From assembly GCA_964019695.1 (NCBI GenBank), contig OZ026515.1:141419549-141483548 (forward strand): 64,000 bases of DNA. The letters run 5' to 3'. Made by a program: the position numbers and the translations under genes. The notes below the pieces were generated by a model. The model saw nothing but the letters and a program-made list of their open reading frames with translations. It was not told where the DNA came from and ran no database searches. Below, one piece after another: positions 33,191 to 44,929 of the stretch. This DNA is from Loripinus fragilis (Eukaryota > Mollusca > Bivalvia > Lucinida > Lucinidae). Numbering within the stretch: position 1 is the stretch's first letter; each line of letters starts with the position of its first letter.

Positions 33191-34611
33191 AAGGGCGGTT
33201 CCAGAATTTCTAGAAAGGTGGCCCCCTTACAGAAATGAAAATGTAGTGGCACTAGAGCTGCAATATTGCGGCTCTAGAGCCGCAATAAAATTTTAGAGTC
33301 ACAAATATTAGCCAGAAGAAAGCCAATTGTAGCGGCTAGCAGCTATAATGCAGCTCTAGAGCCGCAAGTACTAGCCGCTACTGGCTAATAGAGCGGCTAG
33401 CTGCTCTATGAGCCGGAAGCTTGCCACAACTCAAACATTAATATTATACGACAGACTTATTGCCAGACACTAGCCACAACTCAAAAGTTAAAATAATAAG
33501 ACAAAACATACAGTCACTAGCAGCTCTTCGTGCCAGAAGCAAGCAAGAACTTGAAATCATGTGACCACTGTGTGTAACATAAAGTTTTGGAGGGAAGAGA
33601 TTATAACATATAATGGAAGCAGTTTGGAATTCTAAATAAAAAAGATTAATATGTACTCTAATTGATCACAAATGACTACTGCACATTTTAGGATTAGAAG
33701 TAAGTTTGTATTATAATAATTTGTCACTGATATAATCTGAGAGAGCTAAAAAATTAATGTACTCTTTGTATACTTCATCAGGCGCTCCACCCACTATTTT
33801 TCACAAGGGTATTCAGCATGCAATAATTTTTATTAAATTACATATTTATATAGAGCGATTAGAGCCATCTCAAGAAGTTAGACTGGAAGCTGTCCATAAG
33901 ATATTTAGCAATAATTGTGTATAAAGTACTTTACTTAATTTTATACCATTTAATTTGTAAGTTCTTAAATAGATATATTATGCTATAATATGTACAGAAC
34001 TGTTAAAGCAGTTGGGCTCCGCTTTCCAGTACAAAAGTATGCTTATTCCTTTTAAAAATAGGATTGCCAATAAAAATAGGAAAAAAGCTGTTAAAAAGAT
34101 ATATTGTAAAGATTAGCTTGATTCCTCCATCAATACAAATAATATGTATGCATAAGTGTAAACACAGCTTCTGGCTTTCTTGCCGCTTTATAGCCACAAC
34201 ACAGCTTCCAGCTTTATTGCCGCTATAAAGCCACAACTACTACCTCCAACCAATTAAGCCACGCCTACTAGCCACAACAATGCCACAACTTAGAGCTGGA
34301 AAACTAATTTGCATACGAAATACTTTAATGCAGCTCTAGAGCCGCAAGTAGTAGCGGCTCTAGAGCCGCATTATTGCAGCTCTAGTGCCGCAGGTATGAG
34401 CCAGAGACCAAATATTTCTGTAAGGGGGTTCATATGTATAAAGGAGCGGGGGTTCGCTTTGCTGATTTAATCTCATTTTTCTTAAATACCCCATACAAAT
34501 ATTCATTTTCATTGGATATTTAAAAACGGGACACATGGAGGGGGTTCGAGCCAACCCCCCCCCCCTCCCCCCCCCCCCCCCCCCCCAAATTCCCTGGGAT
34601 CCGCCACTGCA
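33191..34611. mobile_element. Older element with GGCGGATCC-type ends
   Basis: Left edge GGGCGGTTCCAGAATTTC and right edge the near-complement AAATTCCCTGGGATCCGCC (34586-34606) enclose the foldback element below. The same end type recurs at 5640-5726, 60640-60690 and 61636-61934. A 30-bp C tract at about 34553-34586 lies near the right edge. Confidence 0.55.
33223..34437. mobile_element. 1.2-kb foldback element with GCGGCTCTAGAGCCGC palindromes
   Basis: Ends CCCCCTTACAGAAAT (33223-33237) and its exact complement ATTTCTGTAAGGGGG (about 34418-34432). Just inside both ends are multiple copies of the 16-bp palindrome GCGGCTCTAGAGCCGC and of CTAGCCGCTACTGGC-like segments, and the interior carries GCCACAACTC repeats. 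No protein is encoded, so it is presumably mobilised in trans. Confidence 0.8.
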
Positions 34612-35085
34612 TTGGAAGGTGAACTACCAAAGTTACGCTGTGGAGACTATTTTTAGCTTTACAATATGATCATGTACAATGTTAATACATATCAATATAT
34701 TTACGTTTTCGAGGCAATCCTTTAATGGAACTTTAGATTTTTGCAACCGTTCATAACCTCATGAATTACACAAATTTTGTTTGACAGCTATCAAGCTCAT
34801 TTGCCCGTATAGTGCGCTTCGAACATCGAACTCATTCGCCAGAAGATTTTTTTTCTTTTATTTCAGATATTAATAATAAAATGTAAATATAAGCAATAAA
34901 TTCAAATTTTAGAATGATTCCATAACATTCCAATAATTGGATTCATTTCTTAAATGATCATTATAATACATGCCAAAAGAGTTCTTTGTCGACCTTATGA
35001 ATAAGATATTAAGCCAGACAACACCTGTTGTCGGTTGATCTGGGTCATTGACGGTTGTTGTCGGTATTTGTAGGCTTGTTGTTGA

Positions 35086-35142
35086 CGGTTGTTGTCGGTT
35101 GTTGACGGCTGTTGTCGGTTGTTGTCGGTAAATAGGAAGACC
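35086..35142 (-). repeat. Right outer inverted repeat of the nested block
   Basis: The reverse complement reads GGTCTTCCTATTTACCG, then ACAACCGACAACAGCCGTCA repeats, matching 17595-17650 with few changes. With the inner insertions removed, the outer element would be about 3.3 kb. Confidence 0.8.
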
Positions 35143-35762
35143 GCTATTTACCGATCTGTGATCATGAAAATAAATTCAATATTGTTTTGATTTCTGGAAT
35201 ATGTGTAAATGTTTTGTAAACGTGGAAGCCTTAACTGGGGCATAAAGAATCAAAACAAAACAAAAACAGTTAATCTTGGCAAACCTGAGCCTGTCGAAAA
35301 TATGTTACAAAGATTTTTTTAACACAAAGCAAACTTTTTTACTAAACAAATTACAGTAACTGTCTCAATTCCGCACACCTTAAATGAGATTGTAAACGTC
35401 TCTTTGTCTTGTTTTTGAGTATGTGGTTAAGATCTATGAATTTTTGGGGTCAAAACTTGAAAATTAAACAAAACACGTCGAGCATGGGCGCGGCCATTTT
35501 ATTTATCTCACGAGATCTGAAAAATTCAGCGAAGTACTTTTATTAAATAAAAGGATTTTACTATATGTTATCTAAATTCTATGCAAGATACATTTAATTT
35601 GAAATAATTATTACCTTTTAAAATATGTTTGCTAAAATAATTTTCTGTAATAATTGATTTTTAATCCCCCAATTCTCGCCCATGCGAGATATAAACACAG
35701 AGAAAAAATAATGTCAGAAAACCGAATCAACTGTTGGTGTCTTGGAAATCAATAAATTGCTT
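35143..35762. other. Upstream region of NMNAT
   Basis: AT-rich non-coding sequence between the nested repeat block and the NMNAT start. It presumably contains the NMNAT promoter and 5' UTR. The short stretch GAGCATGGGCGCGGCC (about 35480-35495) is the only GC-rich point. No TATA box or clear CpG island is seen. Confidence 0.4.
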
Positions 35763-35859
35763 ATGAGTTTATTTGCAAAGATGGCATCGCCACAGAAAGT
35801 CGTGTTACTGGCATGTGGATCTTTTAACCCGCCAACAAATATGCACTTGAGGATGTTTG
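35763..35859 (+). CDS. NMNAT coding exon 1
   Basis: ATGs at 35763 and 35781 are in the same frame, and the second gives MASPQKVVLLACGSFNPPTN. GSFNPxTNMHLRxFE is the nucleotide-binding (GxFxPxH/T-type) start of animal nicotinamide/nicotinate-mononucleotide adenylyltransferases, which join NMN and ATP to make NAD. The exon ends after the first base of a Glu codon at the donor GTATGTG. It is closest to the NMNAT1/NMNAT3 type, but a single exon cannot decide which. The next exon found is 7.4 kb downstream. Confidence 0.93.
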
Positions 35860-36077
35860 GTATGTGTTTTTATAGATCTAGATATTTTCACAAATCATCT
35901 AAAATTTTGGGTGAAAAGGAAAGTGAAAGTTGGACATGAATTTTTATGATTTCCATGGAATCATATTTCTCATGGGAGTGCTAAAGCTGTGTACTTGCAG
36001 ATTTAAAAAAATGACACTTAAATTTCTGAAACTCATAAGGGGTTGGGGATGGACTCGGAGACTGTATTCTGGGTCCG

Positions 36078-36108
36078 TCGGGCCCAATTAGTACTGAATT
36101 GGGCCCGA
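36078..36108. repeat. 12-bp-arm GGGCCC hairpin
   Basis: Arms TCGGGCCCAATT and AATTGGGCCCGA are separated by AGTACTG, within NMNAT intron 1. No relation to the GGGCCGGCCC array is evident beyond base composition. Confidence 0.85.
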
Positions 36109-36339
36109 AAATAACATATCCTGGCTTCTTGTGTTTTCGCTGACGTAAGTAAAGGTTGCGCATATACTGTTGATTTATATTATCAAAGCATTATCCAAGA
36201 GGAATTACTTGTACTCTGACACTGCATTAGTTGAGTTACTATTACTGTTTAACTATGATGTCATCAACATCGATAGCAACAACGTAATTATGTTGCTTTA
36301 TATCTACTTCGTAACTTGGTGTTGTTATCCCCAGGCTAT

Positions 36340-37200
36340 TTTAAAAAAGCATCAGGGATATTGCAAACGCCTCCATCTGTTCATGCGTCAGTCCGTCCGT
36401 CACACTATCTCCTCCTAAACCATTGGACGAAATCCAACCAAACTTCGTGTGTGAGTTGCTCACATGAATTATGTCTGTGATTGTTCTGGTGTAACTGTAT
36501 TAGTGTTTCCCATAAAGAGGAATAGCAGGGGGAGCATCCTGCTGCCCTAAATCTCCCCCTCCTGCCCTAAAGCTCCCCCCTCCTGCCCTTATTTTCATTT
36601 TAATATAAAAATAGTCATATTTTAATTTTTACTGTATAAAATAACTTTTTGTTATCCCAATGAATCCTATGCTCTACTAGAAGCTATTCTAACCTTTTAA
36701 CAGACATAAAATCCTTTATCTAACTCACATTTGAAAAGTCTGTTATGACAAAAGTGCCCTTCTGGGTGAATTTCACGCGTCAAAAATGCCCGTTTTCTGG
36801 CCAGCACCTTGCCCTTTTTTCAGGCTGTGGAAAACACTATGTATACATGTGACTGGTGACAGTCCTGTGACTGGACTTTATACCAATAAAATTGATTTGA
36901 TTTGAATGAGGCGTGCAACGGCACATTTTTTTTCCCGAAATTCAACCAGATTTGGTGTGTGAGTTACTCACATGAATGGCATATGCACCGGCACTATTTT
37001 TGGGTCCCCACCCCCTGGGGCCTTGGGGAGGGGTCAAAAATTTAATTTTCTGAACATGGTCATGTGGCATATCAAATTAAAGAGGATGAGCAGTAGACCA
37101 GGATACCAGGAAAAATTGATCAAACTGGTGACCTTGGTTACCATTAGAGTTCTTCGAGAGGGTGGGGATTTGCGATGGCGCGCCATCAATTGTGTTCTAG
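36340..37200. repeat. Diverged units of the CTCCTAAACCATTGG repeat
   Basis: About 36380-36490 and 36940-37200 contain TATCTCCTCCTAAACCATTGG or GTGTGAGTTACTCACATGAA, matching the tandem array at 44930-46250. The second ends in TGGCGCGCCATCAATTG, also a recurrent edge. NMNAT intron 1. Confidence 0.75.
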
Positions 37201-37261
37201 TTAAAATTATATCACTGATTGACTTTAACACAAAGATCAGGAATCGATACAATCAAGTACC

Positions 37262-37540
37262 GCCTCGATAGCTCAGTTGGTAGAGCATCCACTTTCGGAG
37301 CGGGGGTCGTGGGTTCGAATCCCACTGCCGCTAACCAAAGGTGTAAAAAACGGTACTAGCAGCTCCCTTGCTGACACTCGCATAAAAGGGGTTGTGCTAG
37401 GGAGATAAAGTAAGGCAGGTAAGTATCTGTTAAAGATATCATTGTTATGTCGCAGAATAGCTTGTGAGCTAATGTTGTCTGTTACATTATAAGCGACGTT
37501 AAATAAGGCTTCTTTATCTTTATCTTTACCACACCTGACC
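37262..37540 (+). mobile_element. tRNA-derived SINE
   Basis: The head has TAGCTCAGTTGGTAGAGCA (A box) and GTGGGTTCGAATCCCAC (B box, intact T arm). A body follows with GTACTAGCAGCTCCCTTGCT and a tail TCTTTATCTTTA. The acceptor arm does not pair, so this is a SINE, not a tRNA gene. NMNAT intron 1. Confidence 0.88.
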
Positions 37541-38169
37541 CAGGATACCAATGGGAAAGTAACAATTTCACAATTGGACATCACAAACTAGAGCCAAGAG
37601 GTCAGTCCTTTCCCAGCAGGTGACCACAAGGCAACAATAAACAGCATAAAAAACACACGACACAAATAACATGAATGATCCACAAAAGAAGTACCGCCTT
37701 GGAACTGTCAGTAAAGATATTTTACTGGAGGGCTTAAACCAGTTTCACGGCGCCAACCTTGCCCTTAATTCTGATGTGGACCAGGACACATTTGGGAAAG
37801 TGACAAAACACAACAAACACAATAAACTCCAATCATCAAAATCATATTCATAATCATATTTTTTATTAACATGCAGGGGCATCATCCACATCAGTGGGCC
37901 CCTTTCTAGGTAACTGGCTAGCTGGCAGCCTGCACACATAGCAGATCTCAAACCTGATCTCCAGGTGCTCCTTTCTTGAGGGTAAACTGTCCAAATAGGA
38001 TTATTTTACTCCATTTTTTAAATTCCTACTCCAACTTTTTCAAAAGTCCCAATAGAAAAGTGGCTAAACTACAAACTTTTCCTGTAGACAGCTGCTGAGT
38101 GAGTGAGCATTTTGACTCCTATTATCAAATACTACTCCTTACTAGTGAGAACTCTGATCAGCATATCAA

Positions 38170-38690
38170 ACAGTTTGGATCCAGATCAGGACCAACATTT
38201 GGTTAGGCCACAGATCTGAATCAAAACTAGTGAGTATGATCAATAAATCCCAAAATAACAAACTGCAGAAAACCCCATGGCACAGCGAGGAAGAGCCACT
38301 CAACCATCAAGAGACACCAGGAAGACAAATTAAGCAAAGCAACCAGCTCTCTCTTCCCCCATCAAGATGATTGCAATACTAGAATGGACATAAAGTAAGG
38401 TACAACAAAACCTAGAATAATCACAGACTCCCACAATGGGAGTAACAATAAACAGAAAGTCAACAACAACAGAACCACCGTTTTAGAACGGACAGCAGCC
38501 TAAGCCACTGGGGGGCTTAAATGCATTTTACTGGTACCAAATCTTCACCCTAGATTCTACTGTTGTTGAAGTACAATAAATTTTCAGCTCCCATGGAGGC
38601 CATCTAACTAATGCAATGTATCATCATGGAGAAACACTCTAATCAAATTAACACACCATGATGAAACAAAGAAAAGGGCTCATGACTCAC
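38170..38690. repeat. Dispersed repeat with relatives in inverted orientation
   Basis: Segments such as GAGACACCAGGAAGACAAA, CATCAAGATGATTGCAATAC and AGTAACAATAAACAG occur inverted near 54760-54910. GACAGCAGCCTAAGCCACTG is inverted at about 44850. This is an old, fragmented element. No gene. Confidence 0.7.
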
Positions 38691-38693
38691 AGA

Positions 38694-39825
38694 TAGTCAA
38701 CATTAGAACTAACTCTAGCAAAATGAATAAGCTGAGAAATATATACACCATAGGAAGGGGATTGTTTAACATCTCCATCAAGAAATGGGAAATTTACTAT
38801 TTCAAAATTAAAATTATCCCGTTTATCATAAATTTAAGAAGAAACTATGCCATTTGTTATTGACTAGTTCAAGTCCAAAAACAGAGCTTCAATATCAGAA
38901 GAATTATCCTTATTTAACTTAAGTTCAGTAGGATATATCTGACCTACCATTTGTTCAAAATAAGGATTATCAATATTAAGTAAGTCATCTAAATATCTGG
39001 AGGTGGAGTTAAAAGCTTCAATAATATCAGTTTGATTATTGTCTTACAGAGACAACATAAAGTCTCTCTCATAACAAAACAAAAACAAATCTGCAACAAG
39101 AGGAGCACAATTAGTACCCATTGGAATACCTACAATTTGTCTATATAATTTCGAGCCAAATCTAATAAATATAATGACCAAAAGATAATGGAGAGCATCA
39201 CACATTTTCTGACATGACCACAATTTATATTGTTTAGGTTGTTAAGAATTAAAAAAGGCATTTTTATCATTACAAGCCAAATAAAGTGAGTCCTCTCTGT
39301 TAGATGTTTGTTCAATCAATTCTGTGAGCTTTACTTTGATTAGATTATGAGGTAATGTACATGTAGTATAGAGAGTAGAGAAATCATATGTAGACAAACC
39401 AGTCTAGACTTCAATTTATTAAGAATTTCACCTGAATTTTTGATAGACCAAAATAATTTTTTACCATTTCTTTCATAAACTGTTGTGCAATATTTAATGA
39501 CATGGTTTTTAATCGCAGTGAGGCAAGAAGTCAAAAGAATAGACAACTCAGTAGTTGTACATGCACTATAATTAGCAATAAAATGTGACTCATAGGGCCG
39601 TTTATGAAGTTTAGGTAACCAGTATAATGTAGGAAGCTTGCAATGGTCCTCATCAACAAACAACCCAAACTTAGCTGCCATATGGGAGGCATCGATGCCT
39701 ATCAACAATAGAAGTCTCATCAAGCCTGTTATGCTCATATGTTTTTGCAGTGCAAAGTTCTTGCTTTAGGGTGTTAATATAGTACCTTTTTCAAATGACG
39801 ACAACATTGTTTGCAGCCTTATCTG

Positions 39826-39884
<59 letters not shown>

Positions 39885-40990
39885 AAACAAACCTCTTATG
39901 GAGTTCCTTGATCCCTTTCTTCAAATGCCAAAAAGTGAATTTAGGTTTAGGTGGTAGAAGCTCTAAATTGTTGCAAAAAAATGAAATTCTACCATCAATA
40001 ATCTTAAAAATATTTAGTTTCCAACTATTTAAGGCCTTAGACTCAACATGCTCTCGTTTACACCAGCGATTACAAAATTCTTGTAAGGCTCCTGCAATTT
40101 CCTCACGACATGATTTGAAGTCTATTGGCAAGGAAACTTACATATGATAGACCGAATTCTTGAATCAGTTATGATTTTGAAATCCCCTGTGACTATATGA
40201 CCAGCGGGTTGATAGCAATACTTAGAGTCTTTACAATCCCAAGAGTCAGGAAAAGAATTTTTAATATCAAGTTCTGTTACTAATTTGTTATAGTTAAAAA
40301 TAGTACTAGAATAGGTTTATTATATTTATAACAAATCATAGGGGATTCCTTATTTTCAAAATAAGTAGGAATAGAAGAGATTACAGATTTATCTTTAAAT
40401 ATACTGAATAGTTAATGAATTCAATCCCCTTGTTGACAAATTGAACTTTGACAAAATGCCTGATATGATTAATTTCGGAATCTATATATGGCCTAAGAGC
40501 ATGTTAAGTATAAAACCGGGTAAGAAGTGCTGCATCATAAAGTCAATGAGCTCTATCATAGAATTTATTAGCCTCAATATTCAAATTAGAAAGTGAAGAT
40601 ATAGAAAGAGTTACTAAACTTGAAAGGGCCATATGTCGGCCTGAATGTTTTAAGATGATACTTAATTCTGAAAGAGTTAAAACATGTTTATTTTTGCGTT
40701 TTAAGTTTCCATTTTTGCGTTTACCATGAGATCGGTTATTGCGTTTACGGATATCTAAAAGAGAAAAATCATCAAAATCAGGTAACCTAGAACTGTTTGC
40801 AAAGGTTGTCAGTAGACATACTAGCATGACTACTATTTTCTTTTCTCTTAAATAATCTGCCATCAGGGGATAAAAATTTAACAAATTTGCCTTGTTTTAC
40901 TCAAAAGATAGATAGTAATTTATGATCATTTAAATTTTGCAATAAATAGGTGACAGTTGTCAAGGTTTAAATTGAAATTTTGCATGCCGA
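38694..40990 (-). pseudogene. Decayed Penelope-like retroelement
   Basis: Minus-strand pieces in three frames, in the right order, resemble a Penelope-like reverse transcriptase of about 700 residues. They are: 40543-40884, including LVTLSISSLSNLNIEANKFY; 39766-40131, including KPKFTFWHLKKGIKELHKRF; 39340-39738, with LPTLYWLPKLHKRPYESHFI; then about 39050-39150 with GIPMGTNCAPLVADLF and about 38984-38995 with the catalytic YLDD. Several stops and frameshifts and a 56-bp poly-G expansion interrupt it. The match ends at a stop near 38694, before any endonuclease domain. It sits in NMNAT intron 1, antisense to the gene. Confidence 0.85.
39827..39882. repeat. 56-bp poly-G tract inside the Penelope-like element
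   Basis: An uninterrupted G run replaces the codons right after RFVL, where relatives encode APADKAANN-like residues. The adjacent coding sequence resumes on the other side. Such a run may be collapsed or miscounted in assembly. Confidence 0.95.
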
Positions 40991-40999
40991 CAGCTAGGA

Positions 41000-42251
41000 G
41001 AACAACAGGTATGAACATTTTCAGACAAGATTTTAGCTTCAACTAAGTTCAAGTCCTGGATCCGATCCCCTGGTTGGACCTAGGGGTTAGGCCAAGACCA
41101 AAATTCAAAATTTCAGGATATGGTCATGTTGCATATCAAATTAAAGGGAATGATGCTAGCAAATATTTGGCCCTCACACACACCCTCGACCTCTGGGGTG
41201 CAGTCAAAAGGTCAAAACACTTTTAGACTGAAAGTGGTCATGTTGCAAATCAAATTTAAGAGAATGAAGCATAGAACACAATGCAAGCAACTATTCTGCC
41301 CTTACTCACCCTCTTGGATGGAATCAAAAGGTCAAAACATTTTTTTTCTGAATGTGGTTTTTGGTTCGGTTTGATTGTTAGCATCCCAGTCAACAGCTAT
41401 GGTCTTGATGGGACGGTCAGTTCACCTAACCACACTGAAAGTGGTCATGTTGCATATATAAAATTGCATGAAAAGAAGTGTAGAACAACATGCAAGTAAA
41501 ACCCTTGACCCTACACACACTCCTGACCTCTGAGGTCAGATTGAAAATCAGATAATATATTGAAATTGTGCTGATAATGATCTATTTATTGAACTAAGCA
41601 TGTTGACACTAAAACATAGGGTGTACTACATACCCATTAGGTGTACGTAGGGGTTGGCGAAATGGGACTTATATTTTGTGATTTCGTCTTTTCTCTAAAA
41701 TAACCTGTCGTAAGGGTATAAAAATATGACAAATTTGCTTTGTTTTTACTCAAAAGAGAGAATTAAATAAGGGGAAAATAAAAAGAGATGCATTAAATTA
41801 TTATTTAAATATTACCACATGACTTTTAGGCCATCGGAAATTCTTAAAATGAAAGTGCAAGTGATTAACCTATTTATTCCTTGAGCAAGACACTTTATCT
41901 GCTCCTTAGTACTGGTTCAACCCAAGAAGATATCATCCCAACATGAGTGAAAAAATGTTGAGTGGGATGTTAAACATAAAAGCAAACCAAATCATGCCCC
42001 AGAGTGGGGTTAGGGTTCAAAATCTAGGACAGCTTTGTAAAGTACTGTTATACTACATTAAAGTTTTTTTAAATGCGATAGATATTATTGGACCCAAGCT
42101 TTTATCCCATGCCAGTTACCTCTAGGTCAAGGTCACAAACATAAAATTTCATGCTCCAGTGACTTGTAAATTCATGGAATAGTGCATTAATCTCTGCATC
42201 AATGATAGCTCTGAGTGTCCAGCTTTGCATAGAAATTGTCCTTTGGCATGC
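41000..42251. other. NMNAT intron 1; array unit and SINE fragments
   Basis: 41110-41480 holds diverged units of the 13396-14940 array type (GTCATGTTGCATATCAAATTAA). 41875-41990 holds a SINE body fragment (TTGAGCAAGACACTTTATC). No coding exon is recognised. Confidence 0.65.
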
Positions 42252-42471
42252 TACTGTAAATTCGGAAAATTTTCGCGAGGATTTTATTTTTGTGAAACTT
42301 CGCATATGGGAAGTTTCATGAAAATAAAACCCTCGGGAAATGGCAAAATCACTCTGCCGTTTATTGATATAGGTAAATCTTGCCATAGTCGCAAATTTTT
42401 CACATCACTAATATGTCTTTAATGCTATTTGTGAAAATAAAATTGCCGCGAAAATTCCTGAATCTACAGTA
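42252..42471. mobile_element. MITE family 3, copy b
   Basis: 220 bp with ends TACTGTAAATTCGGAAAATT and the near-complement AAAATTCCTGAATCTACAGTA minus one base, with inverted TTTTCGCG / CGCGAAAA pieces inside. This is the same family as 11810-12008. Confidence 0.88.
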
Positions 42472-43272
42472 TTCGAGCACACACTGTGACCAGGTAACCG
42501 TGACCTACTTCTCATGTTTCAGTGACTTACACATGAATCTGACTTTACCCTGGCAGGTGTGACACAGCTTTCTGCAGAATCCTTGTTTTTAAAGCTCATC
42601 AATGCCATGCATGTCAAACAAACATGCTCTTAATGATTCATTTCTTGCTCTCTTTCTGCCATGTTTCAGTGATCAGAATATCACCAAATGCTTTTGGGCT
42701 GTGCATCAATTTTGCTGCATTTTGCAGCATTTTTTTTTTTTAATTTTTCTAGTGGTAACTTTTGTTATCTGCTGTATACCTTTGCAATCAGTTTGAACTC
42801 AGTTCAGGAGGCCTTTAGTTAAGGGTATGTAATAGAAAAATTATCTTATATCTCAACCAAAACATGTGTTGTGGACACTCAAAAGAACCCTCTCAATGAA
42901 ACAGTTCTTTTGAGCACCCAAAACATATGCTTGATATTACGGGTAAGAAAATATTTACAATTTTACGCTGAAAACTTTTGTTTATCTAAACCTGTGGGTC
43001 CTGGGACAGACAGAATGTAGGTCTGTATCCAAACTGTTTCAGTTTGACACTCTGATCTAGTGTTCCTGATTCAAGAATTTTTTGAAAACGTTGTTTTTGA
43101 AAAAAACGTTGAAAAATTACCCTGCAAAGAGTTAATACTGTTGTCAAAAATATATCCAACTTCAATCAGGTGGAAAGTGAATTTTGATCGCATTCTGCAC
43201 TATTTGCTTACAGAACTATCAAATTGGTCATTTGTCATACATTTGTACAGTCTTCTGTTTTGATTGTTTCAG
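42472..43272. other. NMNAT intron 1, right end; palindrome family copy
   Basis: Contains the diverged ACCGTCTCA-family palindrome at 42878-42915 with the shared flank GGGTAAGAAAATATTTACAA at about 42938, and a fragment of the GGTCCTGATCTGG repeat family near 43000-43070. It ends with the exon 2 acceptor TTGTTTCAG. Confidence 0.7.
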
Positions 43273-43361
43273 AAATTGCCAGAGATTCACTTCAGAGAAC
43301 GGGAAAGTACAATGTTATAGCAGGAATTGTGTCACCTGTTAGTGATGGGTATAAGAAAAAG
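43273..43361 (+). CDS. NMNAT coding exon 2
   Basis: An 89-base exon with acceptor TTGTTTCAG and donor GTATGTTTG. Its first two bases complete a Glu codon opened in exon 1. The peptide IARDSLQRTGKYNVIAG is followed by IVSPVSDGYKKK. NMNATs have (E)xARDxLxxTGxYxVIxGIxSPVxDxYxKK directly after the exon 1 motif, so identity and exon order are secure. Exons for the remaining two thirds (including the SSTKIR motif) are not seen and should lie right of this exon, most likely beyond the window. Confidence 0.93.
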
Positions 43362-44929
43362 GTATGTTTGTTTATGTTATAGAGATGAAACATGGGTTTA
43401 CATGCATTAACGTTCACCAGGTTCTGAGCTGAGGGTGCAAGGATTTTTTTTGCAATTTTGGGAAGGGGCCCTAGGGCCTTTCAGATTGAATTTGTTATAG
43501 CGCACAATTATGTCATTTTTGGTCAATAAAAAAGCAAATCTAAGCTATTACACATACTTTTGCCATCAAATTGTAGAAGAAATAAGATGCAATGGTAGTA
43601 GATTGTGTGCTGACTGAATGAAAATCTCAATCTTAAAAAAAAAATATTTAATTTTTTTGAAGATTGTTTTTTTTTCCAAAATTTGGGAAAAAGTCACCGA
43701 AATTCCATTGGGGATGGGGCCGAATTTCGGCTCCTGACTGAACACCTAAATATCCCTAGGGTGAAACCTAAGGTTTTCTCAACATCTCATAGGGGACAAT
43801 TGGTGAATGTCAATGCATTTAAAAAAAATGTTGAAATGCTAATATTGGATAAATTCAATGAAACTTTTGCCAATATTTGCAAAAAATATGGCACACTTTA
43901 TTTTTGTCACTGTTTCACATTCAACTCATGGTTGGACATTTCAATTAATATCAGTCCTCTAGGGCCAAGCCATACAGGTAGATAAGAGTGATTAAGGGAT
44001 CAGCCGTCATAAAATTTAGTAGTCGGGAAAGAGCGTGTTATAGATCACAAAGTCACCCAATATATATATATCTTGGCATCCTGACATCATTTCACCATAA
44101 GCACTCAAACTGTTTGCATCATGGGGCATAGAGGTCATTAAAAAGGCAGCAGCACCAAAGCAGATGGTAGAAATTACTACGGAAGTTCAAACACTTGATT
44201 CTGATGATGAATCTCAGCAGTCCAAAAGACAAAGACCTGATAAAGTTAAGCCATACATAGGTCCAGATAAGGAAATTTTATTTGCGTAAAATTTTAATTA
44301 TTTTCTTACCCATTAATTTAAACATGTGTTTTGGGTGCTCAAAAGAACCGTCTCATTGAGACGGTTCTTTTGAGTACCCACAACATATGTTTTAGATGAG
44401 AAATGAAGAAACTAATTTTCCAATACGCACTCTTATCTGGAGGCCTGGCCATATATGTCAGATGTTGAAAGTGTAAGCTCAGAGCTTGAGGGTCCCAGCA
44501 GAAGCCAAAGATTACAGGCGAAAAAAAAACAGTGTTACGCCATTATAGCCATAATTGCAGCGTTGGTACCTGATGCTTGTCTTTGGCTGGGCCCATCGTG
44601 GCTCAACAGTTGAACTTGAGGTTTTCTTTAGCTATGATTATCTATGAGTGGTCAGCCATTTTCTTTATTTCATTATTATATGAAATAGTGTGTTAATTTG
44701 ATTCTATAGATCAATGTTTCTCTGTGATGATACATTGCAATAGTTATGAAGCCTCCATGCGAGCTAAACAATTTTTGTGTTTTAACAACAACAGAATCTA
44801 GGGCAAAGATTAGGTACCACTAAAATGAATTTAATCCCCCCCAGTGGCTTAGGCTGCTGTCCATTCTAAGGCGATGGTTCTGTTGTTATCCCCACCCTTT
44901 TTTAAAAAAGCGAAGGGGATATTGTTATC
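43362..44929. other. NMNAT intron 2; palindrome copy and unassigned coding-like fragment
   Basis: The perfect palindrome at 44338-44374 is an exact relative of 12939-12975 in the opposite orientation. A plus-strand frame at about 44099-44287 reads KQMVEITTEVQTLDSDDES then KRQRPDKVKPYIGPDKEIL and stops. It looks protein-like (acidic patch, basic nuclear-localisation-like run) but has no good donor and no match I recognise. 44590-44890 belongs to the repeat at 38450-38690, inverted. Confidence 0.5.

Noticed and set aside
37262..37335. tRNA gene
   Set aside because: A and B boxes and the T arm are good, but the acceptor arm does not pair and a SINE body and TCTTTA tail follow. Called a SINE.
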